The translations under genes were made by a program, and so were the position numbers. A stretch of DNA of 32,454 nucleotides from Desulfobulbaceae bacterium. GTDB taxonomy: Bacteria; Desulfobacterota; Desulfobulbia; Desulfobulbales; SURF-16. A model generated the notes under the pieces. The model ran no database searches and was not told where the DNA came from. It worked only from the letters and a program-made list of their open reading frames with translations. The stretch is from positions 1 to 32,454 of the forward strand of contig JAQIBE010000100.1 in assembly GCA_027859235.1 (NCBI GenBank), in the 5' to 3' direction. This document shows, piece by piece, positions 18,102-25,869 of this stretch. Every line of letters starts with the position of its first letter. Positions within the stretch are counted from its first letter, which is position 1.

Positions 18102-19388
18102 AAGATGGTACGATTTGTTTATAATTTACTGCAGAATTTACTCATTCTGCTGCTTTGGCCGGTGGGCCTGCTTCTTGTTTTGTCAAAAGAAAAATATCGA
18201 ATCCGTTTCTGGGGAAGATGCGGTTTCGGTTTACGCAGGCAAATGCAAGATATGGGTGGTGCAACCCGCCGCTTTTGGGTGCATGCCCTGTCGGTTGGTG
18301 AATTGTCCTCCGTTGTATCACTGGTTAAGGCGCTGCGCAAGACATACCCGGATGCGGCCATTGTCCTTTCCTCCTCCACAACAGGCGGGATGCTCTACGC
18401 CAAGACGCGGCTTGAGGGTGTTGTTGATGGTTTCATAGAATTTCCCTATGACCATTTCCTGATTGCGCGTTATTTTGTTTCGGTGGTTCGGCCGGATCTG
18501 TATATTCAGGTGGAGACAGATTTTTGGCCGAATTTTCTGGCGGAGATGAAGAAATCGAGCGCGGCCTCTTTTCTGGTTAACGGTCGGATTTCCATCCAGT
18601 CTTTTCGGAACTATCAAAAATACCCGAGTTTGTTTTTACCCCTGTTTAATTCCTTTACCTGTCTAGGTATGCAAACCGCTGCCGATGTGCAGCGCATGCA
18701 GGAGCTTGGGGTGGCGAGTGAAAAAATAACAGTCCCCGGCAATTTGAAGATTGATGCTGCCATGCCCGAGTGGCAGCCTGAGGAGAAGGTTGTGGCGCCG
18801 GTGTTCCCGTTTAAAAGGGTTATTGTCTTTGGCTCCACTCACCCAGGGGAGGAGGAGGAACTGGCCTCTGTTCTTGCTGGGGTGAAAAAGGCCTGGGCTG
18901 ATGTGTGTTTTGTGGTTGCTCCGCGGGATATTAGCAGGGGGCAGGAGGTTGCCGGAATATTTAACAACCATGGGTTGAGTAGTTGTTTATGGAGTCGCTG
19001 TCCGACCATTGATTCCGAGATAGATTGTCTCATTGTCGACACTATGGGTGAACTGGTTTCCTTCTATAAACAGGCGGATATCGCCTTTATTGGCGGTTCG
19101 CTCAAACCCTTTGGGGGGCATAATCCTCTGGAGCCTGCGGCCTACGGGAAGCCGGTCATTTTTGGCCCGCACATGGAAGATTTTGAAGATATTTGTGATG
19201 AGATGCTTGCAGAGGAATGTGCTGTGCAGGTATCTGATAAAATCATGCTTGGTCAGGAGATATGTGGGTTGCTGAAAGATAGGGACCAATGTAAGAAGTC
19301 AGGGCAGGCAGCACTGGAGTATATTCTAAAACGTCAGGGGGTAACAAAGCGCCATCTTGATATTGTTGCCCGGCTGCTTGAGTCTTGA
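18078..19388 (+). CDS. waaA: 3-deoxy-D-manno-octulosonic acid (Kdo) transferase
   Basis: RRFWVHALSVGELSSV, VVRPDLYIQVETDFWPNFL, DTMGELVSFYKQADIAFIGGSLKPFGGHNPLEPAAYGKPVIFGPHMEDF. Start may instead be ATG at 18105. Confidence 0.94.
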   Translation: MTKKDDIHKMVRFVYNLLQNLLILLLWPVGLLLVLSKEKYRIRFWGRCGFGLRRQMQDMGGATRRFWVHALSVGELSSVVSLVKALRKTYPDAAIVLSSSTTGGMLYAKTRLEGVVDGFIEFPYDHFLIARYFVSVVRPDLYIQVETDFWPNFLAEMKKSSAASFLVNGRISIQSFRNYQKYPSLFLPLFNSFTCLGMQTAADVQRMQELGVASEKITVPGNLKIDAAMPEWQPEEKVVAPVFPFKRVIVFGSTHPGEEEELASVLAGVKKAWADVCFVVAPRDISRGQEVAGIFNNHGLSSCLWSRCPTIDSEIDCLIVDTMGELVSFYKQADIAFIGGSLKPFGGHNPLEPAAYGKPVIFGPHMEDFEDICDEMLAEECAVQVSDKIMLGQEICGLLKDRDQCKKSGQAALEYILKRQGVTKRHLDIVARLLES

Positions 19389-19401
19389 ATCTTATAATCT
19401 G

Positions 19402-19510
19402 TAATCAGTAGTTGTAAAAAAAATAACATGGCCAACGAGATGTCCAAAGCTGCATAAGGGGCCATAAAGAAATTGATATAAACGGCCAACATCTTTGACG
19501 GCCTCTAATT
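19402..19510 (+). repeat. Dispersed intergenic repeat family 1, copy 1 (waaA-lpxK)
   Basis: GTTGTAAAAAAAATAACATGGCCAACGAGATGTCCAAAGCTGCATAAGGGGCCATAAAGAAATTGATATAAACGGCCAACATCTTTGACGGCCTCTAA; near-identical to four other copies in the window. Confidence 0.93.
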
Positions 19511-19521
19511 AGGAATGAGCT

Positions 19522-20583
19522 GTGTCTGATAAAAGAACAATAAACCCCAATCCCCCAAGATTTTCCTTCATCTTCGGTCGCCCCTTTGCCCCCCTGTATG
19601 GCTGGGTCATGAGTCTGCGGGCCGCTTGGTATAAAAAGGGGAGATTCAAGTCTCGTAAGCTGGGTGTTCCTGTGGTCAGTGTCGGCAATTTGACCATGGG
19701 GGGGACCGGTAAGACGCCAATGGTTATGTATTTAGCGAAACTCTTTGCGGACCGGAAGGTGGCGATTGTCAGTCGCGGTTACAGCTCAAAGGGCAAAGGG
19801 GATATTAATCTCGTTGCCAATGGCCATGAGCTCTTGCTGGATGTTGAGCAGGCTGGTGATGAGCCGTATCTGATGGCAGAGTCATTGCCTGGTGTGGTGG
19901 TTGCAACAGGTAAAGATCGAGCCTTGGTTGGTGATTATTGCGCCCATGAGCTGGGCTGTGATCTCATCCTTTTGGATGACGGCTTTCAGCACCTGAAATT
20001 ACAGCGTGATCTTGATATTGTTCTTTTTAAAGTAGATAGCTTTTTGGGTAATAATAGAGTTTTTCCTGGCGGAGATATGCGTGAGCCATTGGCGGCGTTA
20101 CAGCGAGCCGATTGTTTTGTTCTTACCTGTGTGAGTGAAGAGAAACAGGCGAAGGCAGAGGCTATTAAGGTTGCACTCCAGGGTCGCTTTCCTGATGTCC
20201 CTGTTTTCTTTGCTGGTTATTCCCCTGTGTCTCTTAAGGATGGGTTGGGTGCAGAGCTTAAGATTGAGAACTGTTCAGGGATGAAGGTAGCAGCTTTTTG
20301 TGGTCTTGCTCAGCCTTTTTATTTTAGAGAGAGTCTGGCGGATGCAGGTCTTGATGTGAAGTTGTTTAAATCCTTCGCTGATCACCATAGGTATACCCAG
20401 GGGCAGGTGGATTCCATTGTTGCCAGGGCAAAAAAAATGCAGCTTGCAGCCCTTGTTGTAACAGAAAAAGATTTTGTGAAGCTGGCGGATTGTTCCTGCG
20501 GACTGCCGTTATATAAGTTGCAAATGGATGTGCAGATGGAGCCGGCATTTGCTGCGTTTATACTTGCTAGTGTGGGTAAATAA
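19522..20583 (+). CDS. lpxK: Tetraacyldisaccharide 4'-kinase
   Basis: VPVVSVGNLTMGGTGKTPMVMYLAKLF, IVSRGYSSKGKG, LLDDGFQHLKLQRDLDIVLFK, FPGGDMREPLAALQRAD; GTG start with AGGAATGAG upstream. Confidence 0.96.
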   Translation: MSDKRTINPNPPRFSFIFGRPFAPLYGWVMSLRAAWYKKGRFKSRKLGVPVVSVGNLTMGGTGKTPMVMYLAKLFADRKVAIVSRGYSSKGKGDINLVANGHELLLDVEQAGDEPYLMAESLPGVVVATGKDRALVGDYCAHELGCDLILLDDGFQHLKLQRDLDIVLFKVDSFLGNNRVFPGGDMREPLAALQRADCFVLTCVSEEKQAKAEAIKVALQGRFPDVPVFFAGYSPVSLKDGLGAELKIENCSGMKVAAFCGLAQPFYFRESLADAGLDVKLFKSFADHHRYTQGQVDSIVARAKKMQLAALVVTEKDFVKLADCSCGLPLYKLQMDVQMEPAFAAFILASVGK

Positions 20584-20803
20584 CCACGCAGGATAAGGAT
20601 GTTAAGGTTTGTGGTGTTTTTGTACACACTGAGGTATGAGATGTATTTCTGCCTGTAACTTCTTGTAGTTTGGTGGTTAAGCGGCTCATCTCTTCATGTT
20701 GTGTTGTTGGCCTGTTAATTGCATATTCTCTTGGTACAGTTTAATTGTGTCGAATTTAAAAGCCCTTGGATGTCTTGAGGGTGAAAAAAATAGAGAATTT
20801 AAT

Positions 20804-21772
20804 ATGTGGCAACATACAGTAAAAAAAGAAATTTCATTTGTCGGGGTTGGTTTACATTCTGGTAAGCCCGTCAAGCTTACCGTGAAACCCTCAGCTGCTG
20901 ATAGCGGTATTTGTTTTAAGCGTTCAGATCTTGCCGGAGACCGTGTTGTTAATGCCTCAGTTTATAAGGTGAGTGATACATCTCTTGCGACTACCCTTGC
21001 TCATGATGATGTTTTTGTCGGTACAACTGAGCATTTACTTGCCGCGTTATCCGGTCTTGATATTGACAATGTCCTTGTGGAGATTGACAGTGACGAACTG
21101 CCAATTATGGATGGTAGCGCCGCACCTTTTGTTCATCTTTTAAAGATGAATAGGAAGGTCCAGAAAGCTGCCCGTCTCATGATGAAAATTGTCAAGCCGA
21201 TGACCTTTAAGGATGGTGATACTGAGGTGACCGTGAAGCCGTTTAATGGTTTTAAGGTGACAAGTAACATTATCTTTGATCATCCTGTGATTGAGAGTCA
21301 GTCGTACACGGTGAATGTCAATTTCGAGTCTTTTTCCAAAGAGATTGCCTCTGCGCGGACATTTGGTTTCCTGGAGCAGGTTGAGTATCTTCGCGCCAAT
21401 GGCAAGGCCCTTGGCGGTTCACTTGATAATGCTGTTGTGATTGATCGTGACGGCATTGTTAATGCTGAAGGGTTGCGTTTTGGTGATGAATTTGCCCGGC
21501 ATAAGGTTTTAGATGTTATTGGTGACTTGGCACTCCTTGGTTGCCCGCTTCTTGGCCATGTAACAGCAACAAAGGCTGGACATACGCAGCATATTGCCTT
21601 TATGCAAATGCTGGCTGAGCATCAAGACTGCTGGCAGCTTGTGCACCGTGATGAAAATGGCTTTGAAGATGTTCTTGATAAGGTTGTTATGGCCACCAAG
21701 GCTGCTGGCAAGAAGGTATTACCATTTCTTTTGCCGCCAATGCCTGCCACTGTTCAGCAGGTTGCCTGTTAA
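20804..21772 (+). CDS. lpxC: UDP-3-O-acyl-N-acetylglucosamine deacetylase
   Basis: MWQHTVKKEISFVGVGLHSGKPVKLTV, TTEHLLAALSGLDIDNVLVEIDSDELPIMDGSAAPFV, EFARHKVLDVIGDLALLGCPLLGHV, GHTQHIAFMQML. Internal ATG at 20804 fits the LpxC N-terminus. Confidence 0.96.
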   Translation: MWQHTVKKEISFVGVGLHSGKPVKLTVKPSAADSGICFKRSDLAGDRVVNASVYKVSDTSLATTLAHDDVFVGTTEHLLAALSGLDIDNVLVEIDSDELPIMDGSAAPFVHLLKMNRKVQKAARLMMKIVKPMTFKDGDTEVTVKPFNGFKVTSNIIFDHPVIESQSYTVNVNFESFSKEIASARTFGFLEQVEYLRANGKALGGSLDNAVVIDRDGIVNAEGLRFGDEFARHKVLDVIGDLALLGCPLLGHVTATKAGHTQHIAFMQMLAEHQDCWQLVHRDENGFEDVLDKVVMATKAAGKKVLPFLLPPMPATVQQVAC

Positions 21773-21857
21773 GCAGTTGTAAAAAAAATAACATGGCCAA
21801 CGAGATGTCCATAGATGCATAAGGGGCCATACAGAAATTGCTATAAACGGCCCTTAA
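21769..21857 (+). repeat. Dispersed intergenic repeat family 1, copy 2 (immediately after lpxC)
   Basis: TTAAGCAGTTGTAAAAAAAATAACATGGCCAACGAGATGTCCATAGATGCATAAGGGGCCATACAGAAATTGCTATAAACGGCCCTTAAG; 3' segment shortened relative to the other copies. Confidence 0.93.
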
Positions 21858-21894
21858 GTAATAGATACCCTTTCCTGCCTCTCTTGGTAGGAGA

Positions 21895-21932
21895 CAAAAA
21901 AAGCCATGATCAATACGATCATGGCTTTTTTT
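21895..21932. terminator. Bidirectional intrinsic terminator between lpxC and the YtxH-like gene
   Basis: AAAAAAAGCCATGATC AATAC GATCATGGCTTTTTTT stem-loop. Confidence 0.85.
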
Positions 21933-21955
21933 ATTGGTGAAACTTTGCGTGGTGC

Positions 21956-22345
21956 CTACTCGTCTGAACTCAATGATGATGCCAAGTCCTCTTTTTCACG
22001 CTCCATCGCGTCCTTACCCGCCTCAATAGCATCGCTCAGGGCTTGTTTCTTTTCATCAAGATATTCCTTGCCTGATGTGACCATGTCTGTGCCCTGCTCA
22101 ATAAGATCTTTGCCACGATCAATAAGGTTACGACCACGATCAACAAGCCCATCTGCCGATTGGCAGGCGTTCATGGGTAAATTGGCGCTCTTGTCTTTTA
22201 GCTCCTGTCCATAGTCAACAAGGATTTCCCGTGTTTCTTTACCCGTTTTTGGAGCATAGAGTAGGGCAATACCTGCACCGATTACAGTGCCTGCTAGAAA
22301 TGAAAGGAGAGAAGTTCCTGAATTATGGTAGTCGTCTCTGTACAT
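21956..22345 (-). CDS. YtxH-domain small protein (general-stress-like)
   Basis: MYRDDYHNSGTSLLSFLAGTVIGAGIALLYAPKTGKETREILVDYGQEL: the 'G..G.G.ALL.AP.SGKETR' YtxH signature followed by an amphipathic helical tail. Confidence 0.8.
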   Translation of the reverse strand: MYRDDYHNSGTSLLSFLAGTVIGAGIALLYAPKTGKETREILVDYGQELKDKSANLPMNACQSADGLVDRGRNLIDRGKDLIEQGTDMVTSGKEYLDEKKQALSDAIEAGKDAMEREKEDLASSLSSDE

Positions 22346-22422
22346 TGGTGATTCTCCTTAGTGAAAATTAGTGAAATGGTTGTTTATATTTCAGGTAGAT
22401 TGCCAAGTCAACGGATCCATCT

Positions 22423-22563
22423 TTAAGCAGTTGTAAAAAAAATAACATGGCCAACGAGATGCCCATAGCTGCATAAGGGGCCGTGCATAAATTGCTACAA
22501 CGGAGTCTCTGCACTTACCCGGAGTCTGCGCTTACCTGGTCAATATTATTAACAGCCCCTAAC
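22423..22563 (+). repeat. Dispersed intergenic repeat family 1, copy 3 (with two tandem inserted modules)
   Basis: TTAAGCAGTTGTAAAAAAAATAACATGGCCAACGAGATGCCCATAGCTGCATAAGGGGCCGTGCATAAATTGCTACAA + CGGAGTCTCTGCACTTACC + CGGAGTCTGCGCTTACC + TGGTCAATATTATTAACAGCCCCTAA. Confidence 0.92.
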
Positions 22564-22939
22564 GTTTAAAGAAGTTGCTAAAGGCTTTAACGCCGGAGCT
22601 GACCCCGGCAAGTTGAATGAGAAGCGGGCTGACTTTATCTCGCAGGATAGCACTTGTTGTTGCAACAACATGGCTCGCTTCACCAATTTCTGCAAATAAG
22701 TTGTCTGTTTTGTCAATCTTATCATTTACTGAAATAGTGAGCAACTGAAGCTCTTCAGCCGTTGCATGTGCTGTTTCGAGAAGGGGGACCAGTTGCTTGT
22801 CGAGATTGTCCAGGGTTGTCTCCGCGTGCTTGGCTGTTCTGCGAACTTGTTTCAGTACAGGGATGAGCAGGATAACGAGGAGAAGATGGGCCAGGCTGAG
22901 AATGGCAAGAAAAATGATTGAAATGATTGAGGCGTTCAC
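22559..22939 (-). CDS. DUF948-like membrane-anchored coiled-coil protein
   Basis: 126 aa; single N-terminal TM IISIIFLAILSLAHLLLVILLIPVLKQVRRTAKHAETTLDNLDKQLVPLLETAHATAEELQ, typical of DUF948; adjacent to a YtxH-like gene. Confidence 0.65.
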   Translation of the reverse strand: MNASIISIIFLAILSLAHLLLVILLIPVLKQVRRTAKHAETTLDNLDKQLVPLLETAHATAEELQLLTISVNDKIDKTDNLFAEIGEASHVVATTSAILRDKVSPLLIQLAGVSSGVKAFSNFFKR

Positions 22940-23027
22940 GATAAGTCTCTTTAATTTATTAATCTGATAATATAAAATCTTTAGGTAGATATAGAGTATA
23001 TAAAACTACAGTAAACACAATAAATAC

Positions 23028-24419
23028 TTACGCTTTTGGTTTCTTTTTGATGGAGAATTTTTTCATCTTGTACTGCAGCAGGCTCTTGGTGATGCCGAGA
23101 CTTTTAGCCGCCCTTGTCTGGACATAGTCAGCCTGCTCCATGGCGCGCAGGAGTAATTTCTTTTCTATGGCGTCGAGGATGTCCGGCAATCTGATGTCCG
23201 GCCGAAAGAGATCATCAATGTTAATTTCTGCGCCTATATCCGGGTGGTTCGCGCTGAGGGTGTCAGGTTGCACATCCTCTGGTTCAATAATGTTTTGATT
23301 ACACAGTATTGATGCTCTCTCAATGGTGTTCTCAAGCTCCCTGATATTGCCGTCCCATGGAAGTGATGTCAGAAAACCAAGGGCTTCCTGGCTGATGGTT
23401 AATGTCGGCTTTTCCATCTCCCTGCTGAAATTTTCGACAAAATAACGTGCCAGTAAAGGGATGTCATCCATGCGTTCCCGCAGGGGCGGAACATGGATGT
23501 TAAGAACATTTAAGCGGTAGTAGAGGTCTTCACGAAAAGTCCCATTCTTTACCTCTTCTTTCAGATCCTTGTTGGTGGCGGCAAGGATACGGACATCCAC
23601 CTTTAACTCGGTAGAGCCGCCGACCCGTTCAAATGTCTGTTCTTGAATAATTCTCAGCAGTTTTGCCTGCAGACCTATGGCCATTTCGCCTATTTCATCG
23701 AGAAAGAGGGTGCCTGTGTCGGCTCGTTCAAACCTCCCCTTGCGTAAGGAGATGGCCCCGGTGAAAGCCCCTTTCTCATGGCCGAAAAGCTCGCTTTCCA
23801 GCAAGGTGTCAGGAAGGGCGGCGCAATTTACAGTGATAAACGGCGCCTTTTCGCGGTCGGAGTTGTAATGGATGGCCTTGGCGATGAGTTCCTTGCCTGT
23901 GCCGCTTTCACCTGTGATCAGTACAGAGGTGCGGGTTGGCGCTACCTTTTCGATGAGGGAATATACCTGCTGCATCTTGCGGTTCTTGCCAATCATGCCG
24001 GAAAAATTACATCTCTCTTTGGCCTCTTTACGCAGTCTGGTATTGTCACGAAGAATAGAGTGATGTTCAATTGCCTTCTTGATGTTGGCAATAAGTTCAT
24101 CATTCTTAAACGGTTTGGATAGAAAGTTGAATGCGCCGGCCTGCATGGCAGACACGGCCTTGTCAATCTCACCAAAGGCTGTGACCATTATAATCGGAAT
24201 GTCTGGCCAGCGTTTCTTGGCTTCAGCAAGGAGCTCCACACCATTCATCCCAGGCATTTGCATATCGGTGACAATGAGGTCGATGTCGGTTTCATGGGCA
24301 ATTTCGAGGGCCTTTACGCCGTCGCTTGCGGTTAAAACTTCAAACCCCTCATCCTCCAGTAGTTCTTCAAGGATAATGCGATAATTCGGCTCATCGTCGA
24401 CAACAAGGATGGTTTCCAT
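23028..24419 (-). CDS. Sigma-54-dependent response regulator, NtrC family
   Basis: Receiver METILVVDDEPNYRIILEELLEDEGFEV...LIVTDMQMPGMNGVELL; AAA+ GESGTGKELIAKAIHYNS, GAFTGA (GEKGAFTGAISLRKGRFERADTGTLFLDEIGEM); C-terminal Fis-like HTH TRAAKSLGITKSLLQYKMKKF. Confidence 0.95.
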   Translation of the reverse strand: METILVVDDEPNYRIILEELLEDEGFEVLTASDGVKALEIAHETDIDLIVTDMQMPGMNGVELLAEAKKRWPDIPIIMVTAFGEIDKAVSAMQAGAFNFLSKPFKNDELIANIKKAIEHHSILRDNTRLRKEAKERCNFSGMIGKNRKMQQVYSLIEKVAPTRTSVLITGESGTGKELIAKAIHYNSDREKAPFITVNCAALPDTLLESELFGHEKGAFTGAISLRKGRFERADTGTLFLDEIGEMAIGLQAKLLRIIQEQTFERVGGSTELKVDVRILAATNKDLKEEVKNGTFREDLYYRLNVLNIHVPPLRERMDDIPLLARYFVENFSREMEKPTLTISQEALGFLTSLPWDGNIRELENTIERASILCNQNIIEPEDVQPDTLSANHPDIGAEINIDDLFRPDIRLPDILDAIEKKLLLRAMEQADYVQTRAAKSLGITKSLLQYKMKKFSIKKKPKA

Positions 24420-24428
24420 GGCTAATAT

Positions 24429-25307
24429 CTATAGGGTATTGTTTTTAAGGGATTGCAAGCGGTTGTAGAGATCAGCAAAAATAAATGCGGGGATGCGGTG
24501 TCTTTTCTGAAATCCGCCAAGGCTTGTATTGGCTCGTATGCCACCATGATAATCGCTTCCGCCTGTTACAACGAGATCTTTTTCACTGCACAGGTTGAGG
24601 AGCCGTTTACGTATGGTGTTGCTATGGGTCGGGTAGTAGGCTTCAATCCCGTCAAGGCCCATGGAGGTGAAGGTGTTAATGAGCTGCATGGTTGTACCCT
24701 GGCTGCAGGGGATCAGGCCAGGGTGAGCGATAACGGCAACTCCTCCTGCCCCATGGATGATTCCAATGGCCTCTTCCACAGGGAGTTTTTCTCGCTCAGC
24801 ATAAGCTGGGCGACCTTTACGGAGGTAGATGTTAAAGGCTTCTTCATTATTTGCCACAATCCCTTGCTCAATGAGAAATGCAGCAAAATGGGGGCGACCA
24901 ACCTGCCCATCCCCGGAAATGGTTTTGATCTGATTCCAGGTGATGTCAATGTGCATTTTTTTGATGTTGGCAAAGATCTTATGGTTACGTGCCTCGCGTG
25001 TCTGCTGTATCTTTGCAAGATTCGTCAGCAGCCCGGTGTGCTTATGGTCGAATCCGTAGCCCAAAATATGCACAGGGATTTCGTCATGATTGGCACTTAG
25101 CTCTACTCCGGTAATGATTTCAACATCGTGCATTATTCCGGCAGCAAGGAGGGGTTCAATGCCTTCAATGGTGTCGTGATCCGTAAGGGCAATACCCGCA
25201 AGATTTTTGTCTTTGGCGATGACAGCAAGTTGCTCAGGGGTATTGGTGCCATCTGAATAGGTTGAGTGGCAATGGAGGTCGGTGAACGCTTTTATTGGGG
25301 CAATCAT
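24429..25307 (-). CDS. PHP-domain phosphoesterase (RNase AM/YciV-TrpH-like)
   Basis: AFTDLHCHSTYSDGTNTPEQLAVIAKDKNLAGIALTDHDTIEGI...GVELSA...HILGYGFD...GGVAVIAHPGLI...VVTGGSDYHG. Start set at the internal Met directly before the PHP motif. Confidence 0.85.
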   Translation of the reverse strand: MIAPIKAFTDLHCHSTYSDGTNTPEQLAVIAKDKNLAGIALTDHDTIEGIEPLLAAGIMHDVEIITGVELSANHDEIPVHILGYGFDHKHTGLLTNLAKIQQTREARNHKIFANIKKMHIDITWNQIKTISGDGQVGRPHFAAFLIEQGIVANNEEAFNIYLRKGRPAYAEREKLPVEEAIGIIHGAGGVAVIAHPGLIPCSQGTTMQLINTFTSMGLDGIEAYYPTHSNTIRKRLLNLCSEKDLVVTGGSDYHGGIRANTSLGGFQKRHRIPAFIFADLYNRLQSLKNNTL

Positions 25308-25392
25308 GAACAACCCACGGGAAGTATTGACATAAAATTTAATTCTACCTTGGGGGTTCATTCATTTCAAGGGTAACATTATCTATTATGGT

Positions 25393-25621
25393 TACCACCC
25401 AACTGATAGCTTAACTTATAGAGTGTCAAACAATATTCTGTAATGCCAACAAGTTACCAGTTGCCAGTTTACAGTTCGTGGATGTTGACGTTATCTGATT
25501 CGTTTTACCTTGAACCGTAAACTGGCAGATAAGCGCAGACTTCGACCGTAAACCGTAAACTTCAAGCTGAAGCTCTGTCAAAACCAATAATGCTCATGTC
25601 CTTGGCTGAAGTTGGGCGGTA
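25393..25621. repeat. Dispersed repeat family 2, copy B (MITE-like, terminal inverted repeats)
   Basis: TACCACCCAACT (25393-25404) and AGTTGGGCGGTA (25610-25621) form terminal inverted repeats (11/12); internal GAGTGTCAAACAATATTCTGTAATGCCAACAAGTTACCAGTTGCCAGTTTACAGTTCGTGGATGTTGACGTTATCTGATTCGTTTTACCTTGAACCGTAAAC is shared with the copy at 31.1 kb. Confidence 0.82.
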
Positions 25622-25751
25622 GTCGTATTATCTATATCATTATCTCATCCTAAAGGTGCAGTTTGGATTGTATTTGCCATTCAGGCCGTGCTATAGTACA
25701 GCTGGTTGAATCCCCTTGGAATGGTGAAGGATGTGGGGCACATAACTTGTC

Positions 25752-25856
25752 TTAAGCAGTTGTACAGAAATAACATGGCCAACGAGATGTCCATAGCTGC
25801 ATAAGGGGCCATAAAAAAATAATACAAACGGTCAACATTCTTAATGGCCCCTAAGT
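25752..25856 (+). repeat. Dispersed intergenic repeat family 1, copy 4 (upstream of pilT)
   Basis: TTAAGCAGTTGTACAGAAATAACATGGCCAACGAGATGTCCATAGCTGCATAAGGGGCCATAAAAAAATAATACAAACGGTCAACATTCTTAATGGCCCCTAAG. Confidence 0.93.
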
Positions 25857-25869
25857 ATGGAGAAGTTGC

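Noticed and set aside
21792-21821. Conserved 9-codon mini-ORF inside family 1 repeats (ATG GCC AAC GAG ATG TCC ATA GCT GCA TAA, MANEMSIAA)
   Set aside because: Differences between copies are mostly non-synonymous (Ile to Lys, Ala to Asp, Ser to Pro), copy 5 has a 1-nt deletion that breaks the frame, and no SD sequence precedes it. Better explained as nucleotide-level repeat conservation.
25400-25570. GTAAACCGTAAAC tandem tracts as a possible CRISPR array
   Set aside because: Repeat units are only about 7 bp and contiguous, with no regular spacers and no cas genes nearby.
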